Source of the DNA: Asterionellopsis glacialis
Lineage: Eukaryota > Bacillariophyta > Plagiogrammaphyceae > Rhaphoneidales > Asterionellopsidaceae
Reading direction: 5' to 3'
Assembly (NCBI GenBank): GCA_014885115.2
Contig: WKLE02001018.1
Location: 12,190 to 25,819, forward strand
Length of the DNA stretch: 13,630 nucleotides
Positions 1 to 7,757 of the stretch are shown here, piece by piece (the stretch's first letter is position 1; the number at the start of each line of letters is the position of its first letter). The notes beneath the pieces are model-generated. The model was not told the DNA's origin and ran no database searches. It worked only from the letters and a program-made list of their open reading frames with translations. The position numbers and the translations under genes were made by a program.

Positions 1-1224
1 TTCCTTCTCAACCACATAATAAAAAAATCTGCCGTCCAACCCGTAAGTTCCTTTTCCCTTCAGGCATTTGTCTTCCATTTCTTCGTACAATTTCCATGGT
101 ACTAATTTTGTTTGATTCCCTAACATTTTCTTGCAATTGATAAATGCAAGAAGTGCATTAGGGGATCTTATTCCATTTTCTTGGCATTTTTTATAGTTCT
201 TCTTGGATCCTTTCCAAAAGCATCGTGCGGGCCCTTAAAATTGTCAAATACAGCCAGGCAGTGGATTAACTCAATTTCATGGTGTCTCTCTTGTACTGAA
301 GCCACCATAACAAAGTTTTGTCTGCATCTGTATTGTGTTGGGGCATTATCAGTCCAAATGATCACTCTCTTGAGTTCTATTCCCAGTACTTCTTGATAAT
401 ATTTTTTTAATGTTTTATAATCTTGTCCAGGCAAGTATTGTGCATGGCATGATCTGCTTTTTTCCCTTTTGTCAGGGTTTCCGCAAAAAACTGATGCACC
501 TCACAATCATTTATCTTTATTTCTTCTACAATTGTTTCCCCCTCTTCATTCATTTCTTTCACTTTTGCCACCCTTCTGTTCATGATGCAAACAAAGTTGT
601 CAAGAACAGCATGAGCGTCAATGCTTGAGTTTTTTAGTTCCATTGCATGTAGATCAAAAGTTGCAGAGAAGTCAATAAGGATGAGTAATTCATTTTTTTT
701 AACTTGTCCACATCTAACTTTTGTTGCTGTCTCATCCACATAATTTCTGAATAATGGGGAACACATTTTTCTACAGCATTTTTAAAGTTTTGAAGTATGT
801 CCGTAACTGTGGATACATTTGAGGTAAGTTCCCTCTGTTTGTTGTTTCCCCCCCTCTTTTCTCCCTGCCGCTTAGCATCTTCCCACTCAAATACTTCCAA
901 CTCCTCTTCATTGTCTAGAAATAAAGGATGATTGAAGAGTTGGAGTTTCTTTTCGAAACCGCAGTCAGGGCAAGGATTGTTGTCATCAACATTTCCATGG
1001 GAGCAGCGATATGGAATTAGTTTTGGATTATTCTCTTGTGTTGTTGTTTTTAAATCAGGTTCATCACAAACACAACAACAAACCACCATGCAGAGGTCAC
1101 CGGCTCTTCCCTTTTTGAGAACATCAATGGTCTTCTCATAATCCAATCCACAAGTTGTTGGTTTAAAGTTTTCTAGTTGTTCCTTTACCTGTGGCCTTCT
1201 CAAATACGACAAAAAGGTAGCCAT
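1..1224 (-). pseudogene. DDE-type transposase-like protein, frame-disrupted, C-terminus off the left edge
   Basis: The minus strand encodes one protein split over several frames. Residues 1-170 from the ATG at 1224 hold a Cys-rich probable zinc-binding region (Cys 45, 49, 50, 51, 53, 74, 85, 88 and His 76), then a helical stretch. Next come three acidic residues placed like a DDE triad: Asp in LIDFSATF (codon 671-673), Asp in WTDNAPTQYR (348-350) and Asp in FKGPHDAFGK (222-224). A further in-phase stretch (NGIRSPNALLAF, later YGLDGRFFYY) continues to base 1. Following the homology requires a -1 frame change near 693-700 (A8 on the coding strand), another near 402-408 (A7) or 458-463 (A6), and a third at 187-192 (A6). 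The DDE assignment rests on motif spacing and recall of WTDNxPxQY...FKGPxD proteins in eukaryotic mobile elements. The superfamily is not assigned. No terminal repeats or target duplication were found. Confidence 0.72.
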
Positions 1225-1557
1225 ATAATTTTGGACTCCACTTGTTTTTTCGATACTGATGGTGATGACTCTCCAAAGAACGACAAATCAGAACAAAAAG
1301 TATCAGCATCGTTGCTACTTGCAAGAAAGGACTTGAGGACCTTGTTAGAAGCTGAGATGGAAAAGCAGAGGCAGGATGCAAAACAAACTGATGAAAGGGA
1401 CAACGACTCAACTACCGTAGGAGAGGAAGACTCTAAACAGGACGACAACTCGGAACCACTACAACAGAGTGATCGTTTGCAACAAGATGCGTCACCAATG
1501 CCAGCAACCACAGACTTCCAAAAAATCCTGGAGAGTAGTCAGTTGGAAAAAAAATGA
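1178..1557 (+). pseudogene. Acidic, Gln-rich coding fragment (3' end of an unidentified gene)
   Basis: An open frame runs from the stop at 1174-1176 to the TGA at 1555-1557. It has no ATG before the Met of MEKQRQ, so it looks like a 3' exon or a 5'-truncated gene. The part from about 1245 is protein-like: strongly hydrophilic, rich in Asp, Glu, Gln and Ser, with a helical stretch around LLLARKDLRTLLEAE. The product is not recognised. It overlaps the 5' end of the opposite-strand transposase reading (to 1224), so a mobile-element junction may lie at about 1180-1260. The TGA follows an A8 run at 1547-1554. A -1 shift there would add about 25 Lys/Arg-rich residues before a TAA at 1629-1631, the same kind of change seen three times in the neighbouring transposase. 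The opposite strand is also open for 103 codons, so coding status is uncertain. Confidence 0.35.
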
Positions 1558-1743
1558 AAAAAGGTGTGGCTGTGAGGAAAAGAACAAAACATCAATGTTC
1601 TGACACCTATGATGTGGAAAAAGTACACTAATTTGATAGTAAATATAAAAAAATTGTCAGTTTATAAACTTTTTTGGGTGTTTCGTAGCCGAGTGTCTGT
1701 TTTTGGTAGATCTGGTGCCAGAACGTAAATCAACATTGCAGAC

Positions 1744-1824
1744 GTTTGTTTTCAGGCGAGATTTGGTTTTGGGTTGGGGTAGTGTTAGGATGGACCGAGA
1801 ATCGAATCTCTCCTGAAAACAAAC
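1744..1824. repeat. Inverted repeat, 20-bp arms, 41-nt G-rich loop
   Basis: The left arm is 1744-1763 and the right arm 1805-1824. They are reverse complements at 19 of 20 positions; the mismatch falls between GTTTGTTTTCAGG and GAGATT. The 41-nt loop is G-rich on the plus strand, with GG, GGG and GGGG tracts around 1765-1780. It would fold into a stable hairpin in RNA or single-stranded DNA. It could be a small non-autonomous element or paired ends left by a mobile element; neither is shown. Confidence 0.75.
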
Positions 1825-1963
1825 AACTGGATTGTGATTTTAAAAAGGCGCGAAGTTTGAGAGGGAGGGTACTGAAAATTGATATATGATGTCATAACGG
1901 TCTAACGGTCTAATTTCCAAAAATCGTCCAGTAAAGGTTGCTCGGACTCCTCGTAGCAACATT

Positions 1964-1979
1964 TACCTGGTACCAGGTA
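1964..1979. repeat. 16-bp perfect palindrome of the GTACC family
   Basis: TACCTGGTACCAGGTA is identical to its own reverse complement. It is made of two inverted copies of the TACCTGGTA word that recurs in the gene-free parts of this window. Confidence 0.8.
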
Positions 1980-2201
1980 CAGGTAGTCCTATTTCATATA
2001 CATACGGATGGAGGTTTGTACATATAAATACATGACGTAATACACATGTAGACTCCTTTTTGAATGGGCATGGCCAGTGCACGAAAAATACATAACGAAA
2101 TAAGTACAGAGCAGTTTTCATGAAAATTCCGGAAGTAAGTATAGTATAGTGAATAGTGTAGACAAGTGATTGATCGATGTCAGGAAGATCCAAATCTCCT
2201 C

Positions 2202-2273
2202 TTAGGTCCTAGTTAGTACGCACCGTACCCGGTACGCTGCTACCAGGTACATATATTAGGTCCTACCTGGTAC
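2202..2273. repeat. GTACC/AGGTCC palindrome cluster
   Basis: This cluster contains TTAGGTCCTAG (2202-2212), CGTACCCGGTACG (2224-2236, palindromic except for the centre), TACCAGGTAC (2241-2250) and, inverted, TACCTGGTAC (2264-2273). The 17-mer at 2257-2273 recurs exactly, reverse-complemented, at 7025-7041. Confidence 0.75.
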
Positions 2274-2476
2274 AACGGTTTGATAAAAAATAACCGTTAC
2301 GTGAACTCCTCTACATTTCATGCCATAAATGTACTTTCAACGTACAATATGGTAGGAAACCAACTTTCCATGGAAACATGAATCACCACCACCAACCACA
2401 AGAAAAGAAGTGAAGAAAATATCAAAATACCACAAAAGTCTTGGAGGCAATCTCGTCTGACATGTGAAGAACATTT

Positions 2477-2548
2477 GAATCTGGTGCAAAAATAAGACGA
2501 ATCTACACGACAAGGACCTACGAATCTGGTACAAAAACAAGACGAATC
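2477..2548. repeat. Imperfect direct repeat, 27-bp units spaced 45 bp
   Basis: Copies at 2477-2503 and 2522-2548 match at 25 of 27 positions (both begin GAATCTGGT and end AAGACGAATC). The segments that follow each copy share GACAAGGACC / GACAGGACCC, suggesting an older tandem duplication of about 45 bp. No coding frame explains it convincingly. Confidence 0.65.
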
Positions 2549-2827
2549 AGGACAGGACCCTGACAAATTTTGTATTTTTGCCTTGAAAAGAAAACAGTTG
2601 TAAATAAGTGTACACCACAAAACAGGCTAAAGTATTATTTGACATCTTATTTTGTCGACACACCACTCAACCCTCGAACATAGTTCAATTATCTTGGTGT
2701 TCAGACTGATAATACTAGGTAAAAGTTAGAACGCCGCGTATGCGTAGAATATCTGACTCCTTCAGTGTAGAAAACTAAAAAGCCTTTCAGTGACAACAAA
2801 AATACCTATCGTCATTCGAAAGTAAAC

Positions 2828-2833
2828 TATAAG
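2828..2833 (+). promoter_or_regulatory. Possible TATA-type element
   Basis: TATAAG lies 63 bases before the first base of the ATG at 2897, a plausible place for a core promoter with a short 5' UTR. The assignment rests only on sequence and position. Confidence 0.25.
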
Positions 2834-2896
2834 AGCACAACAAGTGAACGTGAAATTAATCCAGTTCTTTTAGAGTGTTCATAATAAACCAAGAAA

Positions 2897-4316
2897 ATGA
2901 AAAATCAATCTGGTTCTTATCAACTAGTAGGGAGTGATGCAGACAGAGAAAGTAATAATGTGAATGCTGAAAATCAAAACGGTGCGGAAGTAAAAGAAGA
3001 AGAAGAAACATGGCTAGAAAATGGAGACCTGGGAGCCCTTCGCAAAAGGAAAAGCACGAGTGAGAGTATAGATTTCAGCGAAAATCATTCCAAGCGTGTA
3101 TGTTACTACCTAAGGTTGCGGCAAAATTGGATTCCGGACGTACCTGTAACGTTTTCAACAACTTGTGGTGCTAATACCAGTGATGGACAACCAGAAGGTG
3201 AAGAAGGTGTCACTGCACACCATCAACCTATGGTCATTCTGGATTTGTTCTTGGTCAAATTTTTGAAATTTATGCTCATGACAATAGGACTGGTCTTGAT
3301 AAGTCATTTTTTAGTCAAAACAAGTTGGTTAGAATGGGAAAAAGATCCACAACATACAATAGCAAATCTGATATTATACGATGGCAATCTTATAGCTATG
3401 GACATGTTTGTCTTTTTTTGTGTAGCAAGACTACATCGAGAACGGGGTGTAGATAATCTTGCCTTTCTCATTCCTGCTGTAAGTTGTTGCAGCAAATAAA
3501 GAAATTGGACGAAATGGAAGGGCAGACAAGAAATGCAATGTTTACTTTATTGTGGATGCTCACACTTGTTTGCTCATTCTTCAAATTCTGTCTCTATCTC
3601 CTTGCCTCTGTCTCTTAGCTGATTGGTACGGTGTACCCATCGTTTGCCAATGTATTCGAATTTATGAAACATTCCTTCAGTTTGTATGAAATACATTGTG
3701 ATTGGCCTTGGGAATTATGGATCTTTGTTTTTTCCATCATCCCATTTGTAATTGCGCTTGTGTATGTTCATGTCCGCTATTCCATCCAAAAACGAAGTTT
3801 ACTTCAAAAGCTAGTCGAGCTAGGATTGGCTGTGTTGGTTGGGATTGTACCCTATGCATCCAACCCTAACTTTCATTTACACCATTGGTACTTTGGATGG
3901 TTATTGGGTATGCATTGCAATTTAGATGTCTGGTGGTCAAGAAGGTAAGTCCTAATTGTGATGATATAGTCTCTTGGTACTGCTTTCCAATCAACTTTGT
4001 CCTCTCCTGTAGTGAAAAATGCGATACTCATTGAATATTGCTCCCTCCTCTTCATCGCGTGCGCTCAATTATCTTGATTGATATTAGCACTATGGCATTT
4101 TTGTGGGGCTTTTATGCCAATGGCATCGCAGTTTGGGGACGTGACCCCATCCTAACTTGTGCTGTAGCCTTTTATCGAAGTATAGACCAAGAATGTCCAT
4201 TTATGGATTCTTATCAACCCGACCAACAACACCAAGGACTCAGTGGTGATGATGGTAGTGGCTTTAAAGAGATGGAACAACCAGATTGGTGGACATGTAC
4301 AGGATATATTCCATAA
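2897..4316 (+). CDS. Uncharacterised multi-pass membrane protein with HLHHW motif (three exons)
   Basis: Joining 2897-3478, 3619-3944 and 4088-4316 gives an uninterrupted 378-residue protein. Residues 1-110 are hydrophilic and acidic. Hydrophobic segments lie near 112-140, 163-178, 187-204, 226-246, 258-275 and 303-320. A conserved-looking core follows: NPNFHLHHWYFGWLLGMH (about 276-293), WWSR (299-302), then WGFYANGIAVWGRD (309-322), and a tail ending CTGYIP. The His cluster (280, 282, 283) beside a membrane segment could bind a metal or heme, but this is speculation. The HLHHW...GIAVWGRD pattern resembles unnamed stramenopile membrane proteins; I cannot give a function. Exon 1 and intron 1 are clean. 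Exon 3 uses the acceptor at 4087 because the pyrimidine-rich acceptor at 4012 is in the same phase but leads to an in-frame TGA at 4032. The stop lies 97 bp from that of the convergent MFS gene. Confidence 0.82.
3479..3618 (+). other. Intron 1 of the HLHHW membrane-protein gene
   Basis: This is a 140-nt GT-AG intron: donor GTAAGT at 3479, pyrimidine-rich tract from about 3585, acceptor TCTCTTAG ending at 3618. Phase 0 joining of LIPA to LIGTVYPSF keeps the frame. Without splicing a stop occurs seven codons into the intron. Confidence 0.88.
3945..4087 (+). other. Intron 2 of the HLHHW membrane-protein gene, with a competing acceptor
   Basis: The donor AAG|GTAAGT is at 3944/3945 and the chosen acceptor GATATTAG ends at 4087 (143 nt). 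The split codon AG|C restores WWSRSTMAFLWG. A second acceptor, CTCTCCTGTAG ending at 4012, has a better pyrimidine tract and the same phase, but its product would stop at TGA 4032-4034. The 4087 site is chosen because only it yields a continuous membrane domain. Confidence 0.75.
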
Positions 4317-4413
4317 TCTTAAATCAATGAATGTACAGAAGAAAAGAGCAATGTTTTTAAAATACAATTATATAGAAAATTCATTTCTGTATCCATCTAT
4401 TGACATTCTGATG
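4317..4413. other. Short 3'-3' spacer between convergent genes
   Basis: Only 97 bp separate the two stop codons. The spacer is AT-rich (AATACAATTATATAG near 4360-4375) and must hold, or overlap, both 3' ends, so the two transcripts may overlap as antisense tails. Confidence 0.5.
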
Positions 4414-6429
4414 TCACGTTGTGCTTTGTCTTAGCATTGGCGACTTCGATGATGTTGACGTAGGTTTAGATGTGGCACTCATTGCAAAGCATAATGCACT
4501 TGATATGTAACCCCCACAAACAGCAATAGATAACAATCCTGTAAGCTCTGTAGGCGTTTCTTGACTATTATGTCCATTGGCGGCTAAAATAAATCCAAGC
4601 ATGGTAGGTGCAAGATTTCCAAGTGCACCTGTAAAGGCAAACATCCCTTGTGCAGTCCCTTCCACTTTGGAGTTGACTGTTGATTGCAAGACATTAATGG
4701 TAGGCCCAAACCAACATTCTGCCAGCATATATTCCAATGCTAACCATACCATACTAAATTCAAATGTTGCGGAATGAATAGCCATATACCATGCAGGTGT
4801 AGCCAATAAAGACCCCGTAATAGGAACCCACAGTTTTCGTCCGACATCATCATTGTAATTGCTACAGTCTGATGTTTCCTTTGCTTGCGAACTTGATGAA
4901 ATCCAATCAGCAATCAAACCACCCATAATATTACTTGATATACCGCATATAGCTGTAATGCAGGCTTGAGCGTAGGCATACTCAGATATATGATCTGGAA
5001 AGGCAAGTCGAAAGTAAGGTGCCGACCATATCCCTATACACATTCCAGAACAAAACCGCAACATGCTTCCCACGAATAACCATTGAATTCTTGATGTTGA
5101 CACAACTTGTAATATTTCATCTGCGATAGTAGTGGTTTCAGAAGTTGCCGTAGCCGGCAAAGAATCTTCATGATTAGTGGAAATGACACTATTGCTGGCT
5201 TTTCCTATTGCTTCCTCGTCCGGATGGCTATTCTTTTTATCAGTAATCAACGACGTGTCAGTCGATACTTCTTGTAATGGTGCTGCTGTTGACTTTGGTG
5301 TCGTCCTTATCCATACATCTTGTTTTCCATCACCACTACTCGCAACTTGCATAGAATCACTTGGTAAACATATAGACGCTAATAGTACAGATGCGAATCC
5401 AAAGAAGGAAATTAACCTAAGTGCATCACTCCAACCATACGATGTATCTAATAATACTGTGAGACCAGCTAGTCCGCCACCCAATGCAACACCACTCCCA
5501 TACAATGATGATGCTAATCCAGACTTATGTGAAGGGACATATTGTTGTAACAGAGTATATGCTGTTGGAGTTGTGAAGGCACATGCAAATCCCATTAAGA
5601 TTCTCCAACCCAAAACTTCGTCATAAGAATGACTCAGTGATGTCCCCAATGTTGCCAAACTCCATGTGAATGCTGATCCAATGGTCAAAAGTTTACGATC
5701 ATATCGATCCGAGGCTACTCCAGCTACCAATGAAAAGATAGCAAAGAGGGCTGTAAATGCTACCGAGGCTAACATTCCATATTGAGATTGATCAAAGTTT
5801 AAATTAACATTCATAGCATGAAAAGAATCAGCGCCGGGAGCAAAATCAACCAGGTAAGGCAACGAAAATCGACTCCATTGATTTGATACATAGACCAGCC
5901 AAAGTGGAAACAATAATGATAACATCCATGGTGATGATGATGGCGTTTGTTGCTGTTTTTGTTCTGATACTTTTCCAATCAGTGCAGTCACAGGATTCTT
6001 AGTCATCAAATTACTGTTACCGGGTTGTTCAATCGAATCAGCGGAACTTTGCTGTAACACAACAAGTTTGTCTTCTTTGTTTCCCTTACTATTACTACGG
6101 CGATCTATTTTTTTCTCCCTTTTATGATTGTTTGGTGAAGATGATGGGAAGGGGAGTTGTGGTTCATAACCTGCTGCAAGTTTACATCGTGATGATTTTA
6201 CTCCAACATTTGATGCTATTGTTATTGGTGGTGATCTCAACCCATTACTTAGACCCGAACCCAGTCTTTGCTGCCTTGGTTGCTGTAACGACGAGGGCAG
6301 TTGAAATGAACGTGAAAGTTCCAATTGGCACGATAATCCCATAACGGCAAAGAGAAACCAACCATGTTGCCTTTGTATTCTTTTTCGTCTCGGTATTCTT
6401 TGTCGTGTCATTGACGTGAAGCCATTCAT
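4414..6429 (-). CDS. Plastid-directed major facilitator superfamily transporter (Spinster-like)
   Basis: A single-exon 671-residue protein. Residues 23-41 form a signal-peptide core (WFLFAVMGLSC) ending SRS|FQLPSS, which fits the ASAFAP-type Phe +1 junction of diatom plastid preproteins. A basic, Ser/Gln-rich region runs to about 165. The carrier follows: the first TM near 167-182, and MFS motif A at 237-248 (GVASDRYDRKLL, with Asp240, Arg241, Arg245 and Lys246). The first six-helix half ends near 355. A hydrophilic loop of about 90 residues (357-445) separates it from the second half, which has a partial motif A, GGLIADWI, at 503-510. The layout suits Spinster-like or organic-anion MFS proteins; the substrate cannot be told. 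The likely place is a plastid membrane, exact envelope unknown. The ATG at 6429 is preferred because it keeps the whole leader; Met7 is an alternative start. Confidence 0.85.
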   Translation of the reverse strand: MNGFTSMTRQRIPRRKRIQRQHGWFLFAVMGLSCQLELSRSFQLPSSLQQPRQQRLGSGLSNGLRSPPITIASNVGVKSSRCKLAAGYEPQLPFPSSSPNNHKREKKIDRRSNSKGNKEDKLVVLQQSSADSIEQPGNSNLMTKNPVTALIGKVSEQKQQQTPSSSPWMLSLLFPLWLVYVSNQWSRFSLPYLVDFAPGADSFHAMNVNLNFDQSQYGMLASVAFTALFAIFSLVAGVASDRYDRKLLTIGSAFTWSLATLGTSLSHSYDEVLGWRILMGFACAFTTPTAYTLLQQYVPSHKSGLASSLYGSGVALGGGLAGLTVLLDTSYGWSDALRLISFFGFASVLLASICLPSDSMQVASSGDGKQDVWIRTTPKSTAAPLQEVSTDTSLITDKKNSHPDEEAIGKASNSVISTNHEDSLPATATSETTTIADEILQVVSTSRIQWLFVGSMLRFCSGMCIGIWSAPYFRLAFPDHISEYAYAQACITAICGISSNIMGGLIADWISSSSQAKETSDCSNYNDDVGRKLWVPITGSLLATPAWYMAIHSATFEFSMVWLALEYMLAECWFGPTINVLQSTVNSKVEGTAQGMFAFTGALGNLAPTMLGFILAANGHNSQETPTELTGLLSIAVCGGYISSALCFAMSATSKPTSTSSKSPMLRQSTT

Positions 6430-6862
6430 ACTTTTTCAACTAAAACACTGAGGTATGATAATGAAGGAAAGCATAAAGAAGTCCTCTAGAGAGCCCAGAT
6501 GCATTATATTATTTGCACTGATTGATGAAGATAAAAATACCGTGTAACGCAACGAGGACTCTTGTGTCCATGTCGCCAGATTACACCATTCCGAGTCGGA
6601 AATTCTAGCGCACTACCTGCCTTGTACAGGAGAAATTACGGTATTGATGATGTATTCATGACGGGTTTATGACGTTTTTTCACACGCACAAACCTACTCA
6701 AGGCCACACAAATAATTCAAGTTCAAGTAATGCCAGCACAGAACAAAAAACAAAAATCAGAATTTTGATTTTTCTTTTACCGTTGCCAGGCATGCAGTCC
6801 TAGTCCTACATGGTATTCTATAAGGTAGGAATAGCTACTTTGTAGACTATTTAGAAAATAGA

Positions 6863-6913
6863 GGTACCAGGTACAAGTATTAAATACTGGTACCTGTGGT
6901 ACTGTACCAGGTA
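6863..6913. repeat. GTACC palindrome cluster
   Basis: GGTACCAGGTAC (6863-6874), CTGGTACC (6888-6894 region) and GTACCAGGTA (6904-6913) occur within 51 bases in mixed orientation. The words match those at 1964, 2241 and 13259. Confidence 0.7.
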
Positions 6914-7013
6914 GAGGAACGTTACCTTTCCCGGATACAGATACGTCATCACTTCTTGCAGTCCACTGTACAAATCCGAACATCTAAAAATTTAGTACTA
7001 CCGAACTACGACG

Positions 7014-7041
7014 TAGGTCCTACAGTACCAGGTAGGACCTA
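7014..7041. repeat. Perfect 10-bp inverted repeat with 8-nt loop
   Basis: TAGGTCCTAC (7014-7023) and GTAGGACCTA (7032-7041) are exact reverse complements around AGTACCAG. The right half plus loop (7025-7041) is an exact inverted copy of 2257-2273, so this is a member of the dispersed palindrome family rather than a one-off. Confidence 0.8.
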
Positions 7042-7240
7042 TATAAAAAAATAAGGACCTATTTCCTTCGGACATCTCTCTCTAGAGAAGTTCATTGCGC
7101 ATCAGGGCACGAGCACATTTCAGACGCTGTCTGTTCCGTCCGTAATCCGTCGGTCAGCAAGGATTACAGTACACGCTTGTCTGGTTCATTTTATTTTTAG
7201 TTCCCGATCGCTGCGTCGAGTGTGACACGAGAATGCTGTG

Positions 7241-7248
7241 TGACTCAC
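7241..7248 (+). promoter_or_regulatory. TGACTCAC site 1 (bZIP/Gcn4-AP-1-like core)
   Basis: TGACTCA is the classical core bound by Gcn4/AP-1 type bZIP factors. This copy lies 517 bases before the ATG at 7758. Function is inferred from the repeated occurrence only. Confidence 0.4.
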
Positions 7249-7370
7249 TAGAAAATTCCCAAAATTCTCAATCTGCTTTCCCTTTATTTATTTCTCACAC
7301 GACAACCCGCTGTCATTGATCGTGTTTTTCTTCTCTTTTTGTGTTTCAAATTTGCCTGACAGTTGACAGC

Positions 7371-7378
7371 TGACTCAC
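7371..7378 (+). promoter_or_regulatory. TGACTCAC site 2
   Basis: Second identical 8-mer in the same orientation, 387 bases before the ATG at 7758, beside further TGAC words (GTTGACAGC, CTGACACAC, CTGACCTGAC) between 7357 and 7402. Confidence 0.4.
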
Positions 7379-7554
7379 AACTGACACACAACGCTGACCT
7401 GACATATTCGTTTTGAACAGCTCCTTCGCAAGCTTGCACTAATTGGACACATACCGTACCCTTGAAAGTACATTTCAACATCGACCATCTGTTTGAGTTC
7501 TCAAAACAACAAGTCCATATCTGGTGTTAGCGCATAGCACAACCCGACAATCCC

Positions 7555-7562
7555 TGACTCAC
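7555..7562 (+). promoter_or_regulatory. TGACTCAC site 3
   Basis: Third identical 8-mer in the same orientation, 203 bases before the ATG at 7758, the most promoter-proximal of the set. Confidence 0.4.
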
Positions 7563-7757
7563 CTTCTCAACCCCAGTGTTGATACTCTTACGTGTGCATA
7601 TTGGTACATCACGACAAGAAACATTCTCTCTCTCATTCTTTCGGTTTAGATCATAAAACTAAGGTATTTTTTTCAAATCATCACACAGATAGTTAAAATA
7701 CAGCCAGCCCACACACATTCGAGACAACAAACTACTACCTACAAACAGAAAAAAATC

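Larger units (their letters stand above)
1558..2896. other. Gene-free region with inverted repeats and GTACC palindromes
   Basis: No convincing gene was found in these 1.3 kb. The stretch holds a 12-bp perfect palindrome AGTTTATAAACT (1659-1670), the inverted repeat at 1744-1824, an 8-bp tandem duplication AACGGTCT (1896-1911), two clusters of GTACC-type palindromes (1964-1990 and 2202-2273) and a direct repeat at 2477-2548. The last 150 bases are probably the promoter and 5' UTR of the gene starting at 2897. Confidence 0.6.
6430..7757. other. Divergent intergenic region between the MFS and DUF1995 genes
   Basis: No supportable gene was found in 1.3 kb; the small open frames here lack protein-like composition. 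It must contain both promoters. It holds GTACC palindrome clusters at 6863-6913 and 7014-7041, a TATATAAAAAAATAAGG tract from about 7040, three TGACTCAC sites (7241, 7371, 7555) and a weak inverted repeat GTAATCC/GGATTAC (7142-7148 and 7161-7167). Confidence 0.6.

Noticed and set aside
168..766. Treating the frames at 168-434 and 407-766 (minus) as two separate small genes
   Set aside because: Their motifs (LIDFSATF, then WTDNAP and FKGPHD) are successive parts of one transposase, so they were merged into one broken reading.
1795..1815. tRNA-like T-arm (GAGAATCGAATCTCTC)
   Set aside because: The loop does not fit the 7-base T-loop, no matching D-arm, anticodon arm or acceptor was seen, and the sequence is explained by the inverted repeat.
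1963..2193. 76-codon minus-strand frame
   Set aside because: It begins and ends inside repeat-rich sequence, and part of its translation is simply the palindrome words.
1964..2273. CRISPR-like array from the repeated GTACC words
   Set aside because: Repeats are short, irregularly spaced and in both orientations, and the window is eukaryotic.
2318..2620. 100-codon minus-strand Cys/Phe-rich frame
   Set aside because: The repeated CTRF-like words come from the 45-bp spaced DNA repeat, and the hydrophobic, Cys-rich composition is typical of the antisense of A-rich sequence.
4243..4434. 63-codon plus-strand frame over the end of the HLHHW gene
   Set aside because: It is an alternative frame of exon 3 and the 3' spacer with no supporting composition.
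7284..7481. 65-codon minus-strand frame in the divergent intergenic region
   Set aside because: Composition is not protein-like and it covers the TGACTCAC promoter-type sequence; no motif supports it.
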